From assembly GCA_003537755.1 (NCBI GenBank), contig DPQS01000005.1, forward strand, positions 14,437-20,917: a stretch of DNA of 6,481 nucleotides. Reading direction: 5' to 3'. Below the pieces are notes generated by a model. It saw only the letters and a program-made list of their open reading frames with translations, was not told the DNA's origin and made no database searches. This document shows positions 1 to 6,106 of this stretch, one piece after another. How positions within the stretch are numbered: the first letter of the stretch is position 1; each line of letters starts with the position of its first letter. This DNA is from Clostridiales bacterium (GTDB lineage Bacteria > Bacillota > Clostridia > Christensenellales > CAG-314). The translations under genes and the position numbers were made by a program.

Positions 1-42
1 CACAAAAACATCCCCTTATCCCCTCCCAAAAAAAACATAAAT

Positions 43-906
43 ATGCAAAAGAAAATTTATACAACAGAACAATTACCTGTGGCGGTTACGTACCCTGCGG
101 AATACTTTTCCGTCAAGGATACGCTGGAATGCGGACAGATTTTTCGCTACTATGACCTGGGCGAAGGTTACTACGGCGTTTTCAGCGGCGACAAGTACGC
201 CCAACTGCACACCGACGGCGACACGGTTGCGGTGCAGACGGAATGGGGCGAGTACTTTGCCGACTTCTTTGCGCTGGACACCGATTATTCGCAGACGGTC
301 GCTCGCATTTCGGCAATTTCGCCCCTTATGAAACAGGCGGCGGAGTGCGGCAAAGGCATACGTATTTTGCGCCAGGATCCGACGGAAATGTTGTTCTATT
401 TTATGATTTCCGCAAACAACAATATTAAACGTATACAGCAAATCGTCGAGCGGCTGTGTCAAGGCGCAGGCACGCTTACAAAGTACGGTTACGCCTTCCC
501 GACGGCAGAACAAATTGCGGCAAAAGACGCGGCGTTTTTCAGTTCGCTGGGCGCAGGCTATCGTGACAAATTTTTGTACGAGGCGGCGCAGGGCATTTGC
601 AATTTTGACGTTGCCGCTCTCAAAAACGTCGACACCGAAACGGCTCGCAAACGTCTGCTTGAGGTAAAAGGCGTGGGTCCAAAGGTGGCAGACTGCATAC
701 TTTTGTTCGGTTTGCAGCACGGCGATGTGTTCCCCGTGGATACATGGCTGAAGAAAGTTTACCACAATTATTTCGAAACCGGACTGCCCGACAGTGCAAT
801 TTCGCCTTATTTCTGCAAACTTTTCGGTCAGGATTCGGGTCTTTGCCAACAATATTTGTTTTATTTTCAAAGAAAGTATAGACAAAATGAAATAAATAAT
901 GTATAA
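43..906 (+). CDS. ogg: 8-oxoguanine DNA glycosylase/AP lyase (OGG1-like, clostridial type)
   Basis: A 287-residue base-excision repair enzyme predicted to remove 8-oxoguanine from DNA and nick the abasic strand. Residues about 15-115 form the OGG N-terminal domain (FSVKDTLECGQIFRY). The motif QDPTEMLFYFMISANNNI (about 111-128) matches the start of the catalytic domain in OGG1 proteins. The helix-hairpin-helix reads EVKGVGPKVADC with the expected Schiff-base lysine at K214, and the catalytic aspartate is D233 in FPVDTW. The 19-residue gap between them equals that of human K249 and D268. The C-terminal QQYLFYFQRK is also family-like, and the length fits clostridial Ogg (about 290). No Shine-Dalgarno is visible before the ATG, and the frame stays open to the left edge without another ATG, so a non-ATG start further upstream is possible. 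It lies 31 bases before the NYN gene on the same strand, but that gene has its own promoter. Family assignment is firm; substrate is inferred from the family. Confidence 0.93.
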   Translation: MQKKIYTTEQLPVAVTYPAEYFSVKDTLECGQIFRYYDLGEGYYGVFSGDKYAQLHTDGDTVAVQTEWGEYFADFFALDTDYSQTVARISAISPLMKQAAECGKGIRILRQDPTEMLFYFMISANNNIKRIQQIVERLCQGAGTLTKYGYAFPTAEQIAAKDAAFFSSLGAGYRDKFLYEAAQGICNFDVAALKNVDTETARKRLLEVKGVGPKVADCILLFGLQHGDVFPVDTWLKKVYHNYFETGLPDSAISPYFCKLFGQDSGLCQQYLFYFQRKYRQNEINNV

Positions 907-907
907 T
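879..907 (+). promoter_or_regulatory. Sigma-A-type promoter for the NYN gene
   Basis: TAGACA at 879-884 and a perfect TATAAT at 902-907 are separated by exactly 17 bases. The -10 box overlaps the glycosylase stop codon (904-906), so the promoter sits inside the 3' end of the upstream gene. Transcription would start near 914, giving a leader of only about 24 bases. Seen in sequence; activity is inferred. Confidence 0.7.
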
Positions 908-923
908 GTTTGAGATAAATCCT

Positions 924-928
924 GGAGG
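924..928 (+). promoter_or_regulatory. Shine-Dalgarno of the NYN gene
   Basis: GGAGG lies 9 bases before the ATG at 938 and fixes that start. It contrasts with the glycosylase gene upstream, which has no such site. Confidence 0.85.
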
Positions 929-937
929 TAGTTAAAT

Positions 938-1828
938 ATGCTTCGCGACAAAAAGATTGCTTTGTTTATTGATGTGGATAACCTCGGCCTCAACATCGAC
1001 CACTACGAAAGCGTGCTCGACCAACTGGGCAAAATGGGCGAAATCGTCTTTGGTGCCGTGTACGGTGCAGGCGAACGTAAACACAGGAAAATAATCGAAC
1101 ATGCCGAACTTAACGGTTTTGTCGTACGTCGTGTTGCACGCACCAAGCGTCGCGGCCGTAAAAACTTTGACAATCGCATTGTAGTTGACGCGGTTGACGC
1201 AGTTCTCAGCAATCGTGCAATAGATACCGTGTGTATCCTTGCTCAACCCACCGACATGGTGTACCTGTATGGTTACCTGCGCAACAAGGGTATGGCAATC
1301 GTTGCCGCCGACAACAATCACGACGAGGCAAGCAGAAACTTTGTAAACGAGTTTGTTGACCTTGGAGCAATCGAAGTGCTGAAAGTCGCACCCAAAAAGA
1401 AGGCTACCGCACCCAAGACCGCAACTACGGAAGCACCTGCCGCACCCGTGCAGGAAACAGCCGCTACGGAAGAACCGACCATTGCCGAACAGGCAGACCA
1501 GACCGACGCATTGCTTCGTGAAATCGAACGTCTGCGCAGCACAACGGCACAGTTCGCTCCCGAAACAACGTCTGCCGCAAACGAAGCCGTTGCAACCGAG
1601 CCCGCCGCAAGCGAAACGCCCGTCGTTACCGAACAACCGACCGCCGAAGAGGCAGCACCTGCGACAACTGAAGAAACTCCTGCCGCAAACGCACCTCGCG
1701 GTCAGTACAACGCCAACAACGACAGCGACCTTATCGACCAACTGGAAGGTATCAGAAGCGGCGAAACCGACGGTGAGTCGGACGACTTGATTGCGCAAAT
1801 CAAAAAGTTGCTTGACGGCGTTGAATAA
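938..1828 (+). CDS. NYN-domain (PIN-like, LabA/DUF88 type) protein with long acidic Ala/Thr/Glu/Pro tail
   Basis: A 296-residue soluble protein. Residues about 5-150 form a NYN domain, a PIN-like fold usually linked to metal-dependent RNA cleavage: LFIDVDNL gives D12 and D14, KNFDNRIVVDAVDAV gives D78 and D84, and a hydrophobic strand runs into the region around D106. The usual SGDSDF signature is replaced by AQPTDM (102-107), so one acidic ligand is missing and nuclease activity is uncertain. A basic patch (RTKRRGRK, 68-75) precedes the second motif and could contact nucleic acid. Residues about 151-260 are low-complexity Ala, Thr, Glu and Pro, probably disordered. Within and after this tail are three similar helical motifs, LLREIERLR, LIDQLEGIR and LIAQIKKLL. 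No signal peptide or membrane segment is seen. It has its own promoter and a good ribosome site. Its target is unknown; I give no gene symbol. Confidence 0.88.
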   Translation: MLRDKKIALFIDVDNLGLNIDHYESVLDQLGKMGEIVFGAVYGAGERKHRKIIEHAELNGFVVRRVARTKRRGRKNFDNRIVVDAVDAVLSNRAIDTVCILAQPTDMVYLYGYLRNKGMAIVAADNNHDEASRNFVNEFVDLGAIEVLKVAPKKKATAPKTATTEAPAAPVQETAATEEPTIAEQADQTDALLREIERLRSTTAQFAPETTSAANEAVATEPAASETPVVTEQPTAEEAAPATTEETPAANAPRGQYNANNDSDLIDQLEGIRSGETDGESDDLIAQIKKLLDGVE

Positions 1829-1922
1829 GCGTAACGGAAGCCGATTTGTCGCGTAGCAGTGTTTTTGTGATTGTACGCAAAGGCAATTAAAAGCGACAAC
1901 GAACAATAAAATAGCAAAAATC

Positions 1923-1952
1923 AAGGGTATGTCTGCGGACATACCCTTTTTT
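1923..1952 (+). terminator. Intrinsic terminator after the NYN gene, probably bidirectional
   Basis: A perfect 11-bp stem (1923-1933 with 1938-1948) has a 4-base TGCG loop and runs into six Ts (1947-1952). It lies 94 bases after the NYN stop. Read on the minus strand, the same hairpin is followed by a T-rich run (GATTTTTGC), so it may also stop transcripts from the convergent trmB. Confidence 0.88.
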
Positions 1953-2113
1953 ATATGGTTTTTATGTGATTTTTTGTTGTTGTAGTGTGTTTCAACAACG
2001 TGGGAACGGCATTTGAATATATATGATTGCCTTGGCAAGTTTTTGTACCGTTGCGGCGATGTGTGAGAATGGATTTCGGAGTTTTGTCGTGGCAGGAGTT
2101 TTGTTGCGTTAAA

Positions 2114-2785
2114 TCAGCTATGCAACCTTGCCTTGAGTGAGTAAATCGGTTTGCCGATAGCGCGGAACTTGGATTCGTATTCCGTCACGATGTTGCCGTC
2201 GGCGTCGGCGGGCAGGTTGTAGTCGATGTCGTACACTTCCCAGCCGTTTGCCGTCAGCGTTTCTACGGAATAGTCGAAGAACGGGCGATCGTCTGTTTTT
2301 TGACGGATAATGCCGTCTGCTGTCAGCAACTGTTTGTAGATTGCAAGGTAGTTTGGCGATGTCAGGCGGCGGTTGGCGTAAGTCTTTTTTGGGAACGGGC
2401 AACTGAAATTGAGAATGATTTCCGTGACGGAATTTTTGGGCAGGTAGTACAGCAGATTTTCCGCGCGGCAATTGAGAAATCGCAAATTGGGCAGTGCGGC
2501 TTTTTGCGCTTGCTCGCAACCGACGACAATTACGTTGCTCAGTTTTTCCAGCGCGATGTAGTTGCGGTCGTGGTGCAATGTCGCCGACTGTATGGCAAAT
2601 GAGCCTTTGCCGCACCCGAGTTCAAGGTAAAGCGGATTGTTGTTACCGAAAACGTCGGCAGGATTGACGACAAAGTTTTTCTCTTCCTCGGTCATGCGGT
2701 AAAATTCTTCCACCTCGCGGTGCAGCAACACGTCGGAAACGGCACTCATGCGTTCCTCGAGGTGTTTCTTATATCTCATTCTCAT
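2114..2785 (-). CDS. trmB: tRNA (guanine-N7-)-methyltransferase TrmB
   Basis: A 223-residue class I SAM-dependent methyltransferase predicted to make m7G46 in the variable loop of tRNA. It opens with MRMRYKKH, the usual start of Firmicutes TrmB. Motif I is LELGCGKGSF (54-63), E80 is placed as the SAM-ribose ligand, and the family block NFSCPFPKKTYANRRLTSP spans 126-144. KTDDRPFFDYS (163-173) and TEYESKF (201-207) match the C-terminal TrmB motifs. Length is normal. The odd point is C129: most TrmB proteins have Asp in the NFSDPWPK motif, and that Asp is thought to help catalysis or tRNA binding. AAGGA lies 9 bases before the ATG; a second in-frame ATG two codons later is also possible. It is transcribed alone, convergent with the NYN gene, and begins 46 bases from a large inverted-repeat element. 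Confidence 0.94.
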   Translation of the reverse strand: MRMRYKKHLEERMSAVSDVLLHREVEEFYRMTEEEKNFVVNPADVFGNNNPLYLELGCGKGSFAIQSATLHHDRNYIALEKLSNVIVVGCEQAQKAALPNLRFLNCRAENLLYYLPKNSVTEIILNFSCPFPKKTYANRRLTSPNYLAIYKQLLTADGIIRQKTDDRPFFDYSVETLTANGWEVYDIDYNLPADADGNIVTEYESKFRAIGKPIYSLKARLHS

Positions 2786-2831
2786 ATTGATTTTTCCTTG
2801 TGTATGTTTTCTTTGTAAAAATGGTGTGTCA

Positions 2832-2966
2832 GGGGTTTGTGATGCGTCACCATACGAAAAACGCCTGATGCTCGCTTCGCGACGAGCAATATTGCCTGTG
2901 ACAGGCAGCCTTCCCAGCCGCGCCGTCGCTACGATGTTTTCTTAATGGTGACGCATCGCAAGCCCC
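2832..2966. repeat. Inverted-repeat element (MITE-like or structured RNA), 135 bases
   Basis: Two 22-base arms, 2832-2853 and 2945-2966, are complementary at 20 positions; the other two would be G-U pairs in RNA read on the plus strand. The core of each arm is GATGCGTCACCAT or its complement. The 91-base interior holds two more hairpins: TGCTCG/CGAGCA at 2869-2888 and TGCCTG/CAGGCA at 2893-2907. No target-site duplication is evident. It ends 46 bases before the trmB start, so it may carry or disturb that promoter. No ORF of note lies inside. Confidence 0.7.
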
Positions 2967-3119
2967 GATATAATCGGTTTCTCGTAGAATGGTTTTATTT
3001 TTCGTTTGATTTGTATGAACAAGCATGAAATTGACTTAAAAATCAACCTGCCTGCGGCGGCACATTCGTCGGCGGTTATGCGGATGACGTAATTGTATTA
3101 TTGCTGTAGGTTGTTATAC

Positions 3120-3206
3120 GTCATTGCGAGGTAGCGACTGTATTGGTCGCACCGTGGCAATCCCCCGAAAGGGTTCCGTCAGGCTATTGCTGCTTATTGC
3201 AATGAC
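3120..3206. repeat. REP-like intergenic palindromic element
   Basis: GTCATTGC at 3120-3127 pairs with GCAATGAC at 3199-3206. Inside are further stems: GCGAC/GTCGC (3134-3150), GCAAT with ATTGC, and CCC-GAAA-GGG (3164-3173). The GTCATTGCGAGG start resembles, from memory, a widespread class of bacterial intergenic repeats; I cannot check copy number here. Confidence 0.5.
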
Positions 3207-3236
3207 TTGATTGTAGACAAGTGGTGCGCTTCCGCG

Positions 3237-3276
3237 AGATCCTTACGACTGCGCTTACTCTTCGCTCAGGGTGACG
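3237..3276. repeat. Second short intergenic repeat-like segment
   Basis: AGATCCTTACGACTGCGC followed by CTTCGCTCAGGGTGACG has the look of common intergenic repeats of the form GATCCTTCGACT...CTCAGGATGAC. This is recognition from memory of form only. It abuts a run of nine Ts on the plus strand. Confidence 0.35.
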
Positions 3277-3300
3277 TATTTTTTTTTATCAACTCAACAA

Positions 3301-3324
3301 CTTTTTCCAAACTTTTGGAAAAGG
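3301..3324. repeat. Hairpin CTTTTTCCAA/TTGGAAAAGG downstream of the NAD synthase gene
   Basis: A 10-bp stem (3301-3310 with 3315-3324, one G-T pair) has the loop ACTT. It is followed at 3330-3349 by a GC-rich hairpin (GGG-GCAC / GTGC-A-CCC). On the minus strand the first stem is followed by TTGTTGAGTTG, a poor T-tract, so it is at best a weak terminator for the NAD synthase transcript and may be another repeat. Confidence 0.4.
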
Positions 3325-3470
3325 GGTATGGGGCACGGGGCGTGCACCCATCAGGAATAATATGTTCAACGAAGGTGTCAACTAACGGTAAATGTCTGTA
3401 TTCGCCCCGAAGTGGCAAAGAAACACTTTTCGTAGAAAAGGTTTTTCCCCATAAAACTCGTTACAACAAC

Positions 3471-5603
3471 TTACTCTTTCACATATTCGTCGAGGTCGGC
3501 GAGCCACGTGTCGCAGCAGGCGTCGCTGGGCATGCGGTGTCCGTACTTGCTGAGGTCCACCGAGCCGAGGCGCACGCTGTCCGGCGAGCAACTACGCTTG
3601 AATTGTTGTGTAAAGAATCGCCACACAAACTTGCGCAGCCATTTGTAAATTTCCTCGTCGGTATAAACGCCTGCAAAACTGAGGCGAGCCAGCGCGTAAA
3701 TTTTGGACGGTGCAAAACCTTTGCGAATCATCATAAACAGGAAGTAGTCGTGTAGCTCGTATGGTCCCACAAGGTCTTCCGTCACTTGCTTGATTGCGCC
3801 GCTTTGGTCGGGCGGCAGCAGTTCGGGGCTTACGGGCGTGTCGATTACGTCCAGAAGTACCCTGCGCGTTTCGCCGCCGAGACGAGCCGCCTCGTAACGC
3901 AACAGTGCGCGTACAAGCGTTTTTGGCACGCCTGCATTTACGCCGTACATTGACATCTGGTCGCCGTTGAAGGTTGCCCAGCCGAGTGCCAACTCCGACA
4001 TGTCGCCGGTACCGAGTACCAGTCCGTTGGTTTTGTTGGCGATGTCCATCAGCACTTGCGTGCGTTCGCGTGCCTGAGCGTTTTCGTAAGTGGTGTCCGT
4101 TACGGCGATGTCGTGTCCTATGTCGGCAAGGTGCTGCGTTACGGACTTGGTGATGTCGATTTTACGCACGGTTGTGCCAAGCACCGTTGCCAGCGCAATG
4201 GAATTGTTGAGGGTGCGTTCCGTCGTGCCGAAGCAGGGCATCGTGACGGAAATAATGTCGCTTGCGAGTCGCCCGAGAATTTTGAGCGCGCGCACCGCGG
4301 TAAGCAACGCCAGCGAACTGTCCGTACCGCCGCTTACGCCTATGACAAGCGTTTGTGCGTTTACGTGTTTTATGCGGCGTGCAAGTCCGTTGGAAAGTAT
4401 TGCAAGGGCGCGTTCGCAACGAATGTCGGATTGCTCCTTGTCAGTGGGCACAAAGGGCGACGGGTCGTAAACTCTCGTCGGCTCGGCGTCGTCGGACAGG
4501 CTGAATTCCACCGTCAGGTAGCCGCCTTGCTGTACGTGGCACATACGGCTGCGTTCGTTCCCGATGAACCCGAGGTCAACCTGCGCCTGCGCGTAGCCGG
4601 TTGTGAACGGTTGCGATTCGGCAACAATCTGGCTGTTTTCGCAAATGATGTTGTGTCCCGAAAATACCGTCGAAGTGGTGGACTCGCTCGGTCCGCTTGA
4701 GCAGTAGACGTACACCGTGCCCGTCATACCGCTTTGTAATTCCACCATTTTGCGGCGATAGTCCTGCTTGACGATGGTTTCGTTGCTTGCGGACAGGTTG
4801 AGCACCAGGTTTGCCCCTGCGTAGGCGTGGCGCACCGACGGGCTGTCGCTCACCCAGATGTCCTCGCAGACTTCCACGGCAAAGCGGAACTCGGGGCAAA
4901 GTTTGTCGGCAAAAATGATGTCGGTGCCAAACGGAACCTGTCTGCCGTTAAACTCGACGTAATCCACGAAGTTTTGCGCGGGCGTAAATACGCGCTTTTC
5001 GTAAAATTCGTTGTAGTTGGGCAGGTTTGTTTTGGGTACGAAGGCGAGCGCTTCCCCGTGGAAAAGCACTGCGGCAACATTGTACATTGCCCCGTTGGAC
5101 GACGACATCGGCAGTCCGACAACGGTCAGCATGTCAATGTCGGCAAGCATTGCGGCAAGTTGTTGCAAGCCGTCAGTGGCGGCGCGGCGCAAAGTGTGCT
5201 GAAAAAACAAGTCGTCACAACTGTAACCCGTTATGCACAACTCGGGGAATACGGCAAGTTTGACGCCGTTTGCGTAGGCAATGCGCGCCTGCTCGGCAAT
5301 TTGTCGTACGTTGTAGTTTACGTCGGCAACACGCACCTCGGGCGAAATGCAGGCAACTGTCACCAAACCGAAACCGCCTTTGCGTTTGGCAGTGTGTATG
5401 TCGGTGGTCAGTGACTGTACCGTCACGCCGAGTGCCGTTGCCAGTGCCTGAAGTTTGTCCGGCTTGATGCGTTGCAGCGCGCCGCTCATGATTTTGTTGA
5501 TTGTGCCCTGTGCCAGTCCGCTTTTTTGCGACAGTTGCGCAAGCGTAAGCCCTTGTTGCTTTTTGAGTGCGTTGAGTTTTGTTACGATTTGTTGAGTAGT
5601 CAT
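3471..5603 (-). CDS. nadE: XRE-type HTH fused to glutamine-dependent NAD+ synthase
   Basis: A 710-residue protein predicted to make NAD+ from deamido-NAD+, ATP and glutamine, the last step of NAD synthesis. Residues about 5-67 are a full XRE/Cro helix-turn-helix (LTLAQLSQKSGLAQGTINKI). A short basic linker (TAKRKGG) leads to a nitrilase-type glutaminase with its Glu-Lys-Cys triad: E121 in FPELCITGYS, K191 in FVPKTNLPNY, C246 in VEVCEDIW. The ATP-pyrophosphatase synthetase half has the P-loop SGGTDSS (424-430), GTGDMSELALGW (531-542) and MSMYGVNAGVPKTL. Usual clostridial NadE is about 640 residues, so the HTH accounts for the extra length. I chose the ATG at 5603 because AGGG lies 7 bases upstream and the HTH starts there; a 45-codon extension to 5738 lacks a ribosome site. 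Enzyme identity is certain; a regulatory role of the HTH is inferred. Confidence 0.95.
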   Translation of the reverse strand: MTTQQIVTKLNALKKQQGLTLAQLSQKSGLAQGTINKIMSGALQRIKPDKLQALATALGVTVQSLTTDIHTAKRKGGFGLVTVACISPEVRVADVNYNVRQIAEQARIAYANGVKLAVFPELCITGYSCDDLFFQHTLRRAATDGLQQLAAMLADIDMLTVVGLPMSSSNGAMYNVAAVLFHGEALAFVPKTNLPNYNEFYEKRVFTPAQNFVDYVEFNGRQVPFGTDIIFADKLCPEFRFAVEVCEDIWVSDSPSVRHAYAGANLVLNLSASNETIVKQDYRRKMVELQSGMTGTVYVYCSSGPSESTTSTVFSGHNIICENSQIVAESQPFTTGYAQAQVDLGFIGNERSRMCHVQQGGYLTVEFSLSDDAEPTRVYDPSPFVPTDKEQSDIRCERALAILSNGLARRIKHVNAQTLVIGVSGGTDSSLALLTAVRALKILGRLASDIISVTMPCFGTTERTLNNSIALATVLGTTVRKIDITKSVTQHLADIGHDIAVTDTTYENAQARERTQVLMDIANKTNGLVLGTGDMSELALGWATFNGDQMSMYGVNAGVPKTLVRALLRYEAARLGGETRRVLLDVIDTPVSPELLPPDQSGAIKQVTEDLVGPYELHDYFLFMMIRKGFAPSKIYALARLSFAGVYTDEEIYKWLRKFVWRFFTQQFKRSCSPDSVRLGSVDLSKYGHRMPSDACCDTWLADLDEYVKE
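5403..5591 (-). other. XRE/Cro-type helix-turn-helix domain of the NAD synthase fusion
   Basis: This segment encodes residues 5-67 of the NAD synthase. It shows the five-helix pattern of XRE domains: QIVTKLNALKKQQG, then TLAQLSQKSG, AQGTINKIMSG as recognition helix, KPDKLQALATALG, and VQSL. It is in frame with the enzyme with no stop or frameshift between, so the fusion is real unless there is an internal translation start; no ATG with a strong ribosome site is seen at the domain junction. Confidence 0.88.
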
Positions 5604-5776
5604 TATTTTGCCCTGTTTTGTGACGTTGTGGCTGTCAAGTGGTGCGCAAACAAAGATTTGTACCGATTTGATTGGCGACAATGATGGTTTTGTTGCGTTG
5701 CTTGCAGACAAACGATGACCTGTGTAGTTTGCGTGCATTTATTGCCGACAGGTCACTTGTTAAAAATGTTTAATAT
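5604..5776 (-). promoter_or_regulatory. Leader of the NAD synthase gene with inverted repeat
   Basis: The predicted leader is about 165 bases. It contains an 8-bp inverted repeat, TGACCTGT at 5716-5723 and ACAGGTCA at 5748-5755, with a 24-base loop. A smaller AT-rich palindrome, TTAAA-N4-TTTAA (5760-5773), lies at the predicted transcription start. Either could be an operator for the fused HTH, or the larger one an RNA stem. I do not recognise a known NAD riboswitch. The ribosome site is AGGG at 5611-5614. Confidence 0.4.
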
Positions 5777-5805
5777 ATTTTACCATTTTTATACGGCGCA
5801 ATCAA
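5777..5805 (-). promoter_or_regulatory. Promoter of the NAD synthase gene
   Basis: On the minus strand, TTGATT (5805-5800) and TAAAAT (5782-5777) are spaced by 17 bases; they match the -35 and -10 consensus at 4 and 5 of 6 positions. The start would fall near 5770. The surrounding sequence is very AT-rich, so chance matches are possible. Confidence 0.55.
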
Positions 5806-5842
5806 GTCATTTTAATTGAAATTATAAAAAAATATATAAAAT

Positions 5843-5872
5843 AAAAAAACAGAGGAAATAAACTTTCCTCTG
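5843..5872 (-). terminator. Intrinsic terminator of the tRNA-Thr transcription unit
   Basis: On the minus strand a perfect 9-bp stem, CAGAGGAAA with TTTCCTCTG (5872-5864 and 5858-5850), has a 5-base loop and is followed by seven Ts (5849-5843). It lies 3 bases past the CCA of the expanded tRNA copy, as expected at the end of a tRNA operon. Confidence 0.88.
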
Positions 5873-5894
5873 TTGTGGTGCTGGCGAAGGGAAT

Positions 5895-5947
5895 TTGCCG
5901 TATCCCACTGCGTGTGAACCTCGGCAAGCCTCACTGCGTTCGGGCAG
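5895..5947. repeat. Insert 1 (T loop of the split tRNA copy)
   Basis: The 53-base insert begins TTGCCG and has CGGCAA inside, able to form a 6-bp stem. The octamer CACTGCGT occurs twice (5906-5913 and 5932-5939). No target duplication is seen at its ends. Confidence 0.6.
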
Positions 5948-5965
5948 CGAACCCCCGACCTATTG

Positions 5966-6011
5966 CTCAGCCGAGCAACGTAGTTGCGAACGCCATGAAG
6001 CGTAGCGAAAT
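5966..6011. repeat. Insert 2 (anticodon-loop edge of the split tRNA copy)
   Basis: The 46-base insert contains the hairpin GCAAC-GTA-GTTGC (5975-5987). With the adjoining tRNA bases it can also form TTGCTC-AGCC-GAGCAA (5963-5978). Its GAAGCGTAGCGAA segment has the flavour of intergenic repeats. Confidence 0.55.
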
Positions 6012-6034
6012 ATTACGAATCGATTGCTCTTCCG

Positions 6035-6106
6035 CCCTGCGAACAAGTTCTTGTGGGCTTTGGCTACGAACACCGCACTGTGGTGTTCGTTTGACGCGTC
6101 GCCCCA
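6035..6106. repeat. Insert 3 (D loop of the split tRNA copy)
   Basis: The 72-base insert carries a strong 9-bp hairpin, ACGAACACC with GGTGTTCGT (6066-6074 and 6082-6090), enclosed by a weaker outer pairing of TGGGGC with GCCCA on the minus strand, and a self-complementary GACGCGTC (6093-6100). Confidence 0.6.

Larger units (their letters stand above)
2786..3470. other. Gene-free spacer of about 685 bases rich in hairpin repeats
   Basis: No convincing gene lies between trmB and the NAD synthase gene. Both flanking genes are on the minus strand, so this holds the 5' region of trmB and the 3' region of the NAD synthase gene. It contains an inverted-repeat element (2832-2966), a REP-like hairpin (3120-3206), a short repeat-like segment (3237-3276) and two further hairpins (3301-3324 and 3330-3349). 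I found no clear promoter for trmB. A weak 6-bp hairpin (3426-3440, minus strand) followed by a T-rich stretch lies about 30 bases after the NAD synthase stop and could be a poor terminator. Confidence 0.75.

Noticed and set aside
73..996. A 307-codon minus-strand frame opposite the glycosylase
   Set aside because: It covers a well-supported glycosylase gene and shows no recognisable domain.
932..2038. A long minus-strand frame opposite the NYN gene
   Set aside because: Its Cys- and Gly-rich product is the mirror of the Ala/Thr/Glu-rich codons of the NYN tail; it also runs through the terminator.
3207..3755. A plus-strand frame overlapping the 3' end of the NAD synthase gene
   Set aside because: It begins in repeats, has no ribosome site and overlaps the conserved C-terminal synthetase region on the other strand.
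5604..5738. N-terminal extension of the NAD synthase to the ATG at 5738
   Set aside because: It has no Shine-Dalgarno, no domain, and contains the leader inverted repeat; the ATG at 5603 has AGGG at proper spacing and starts the HTH.
5604..5776. A known NAD+ riboswitch in the NAD synthase leader
   Set aside because: I could not find conserved segments of the nadA or pnuC motif classes; only simple inverted repeats are visible.
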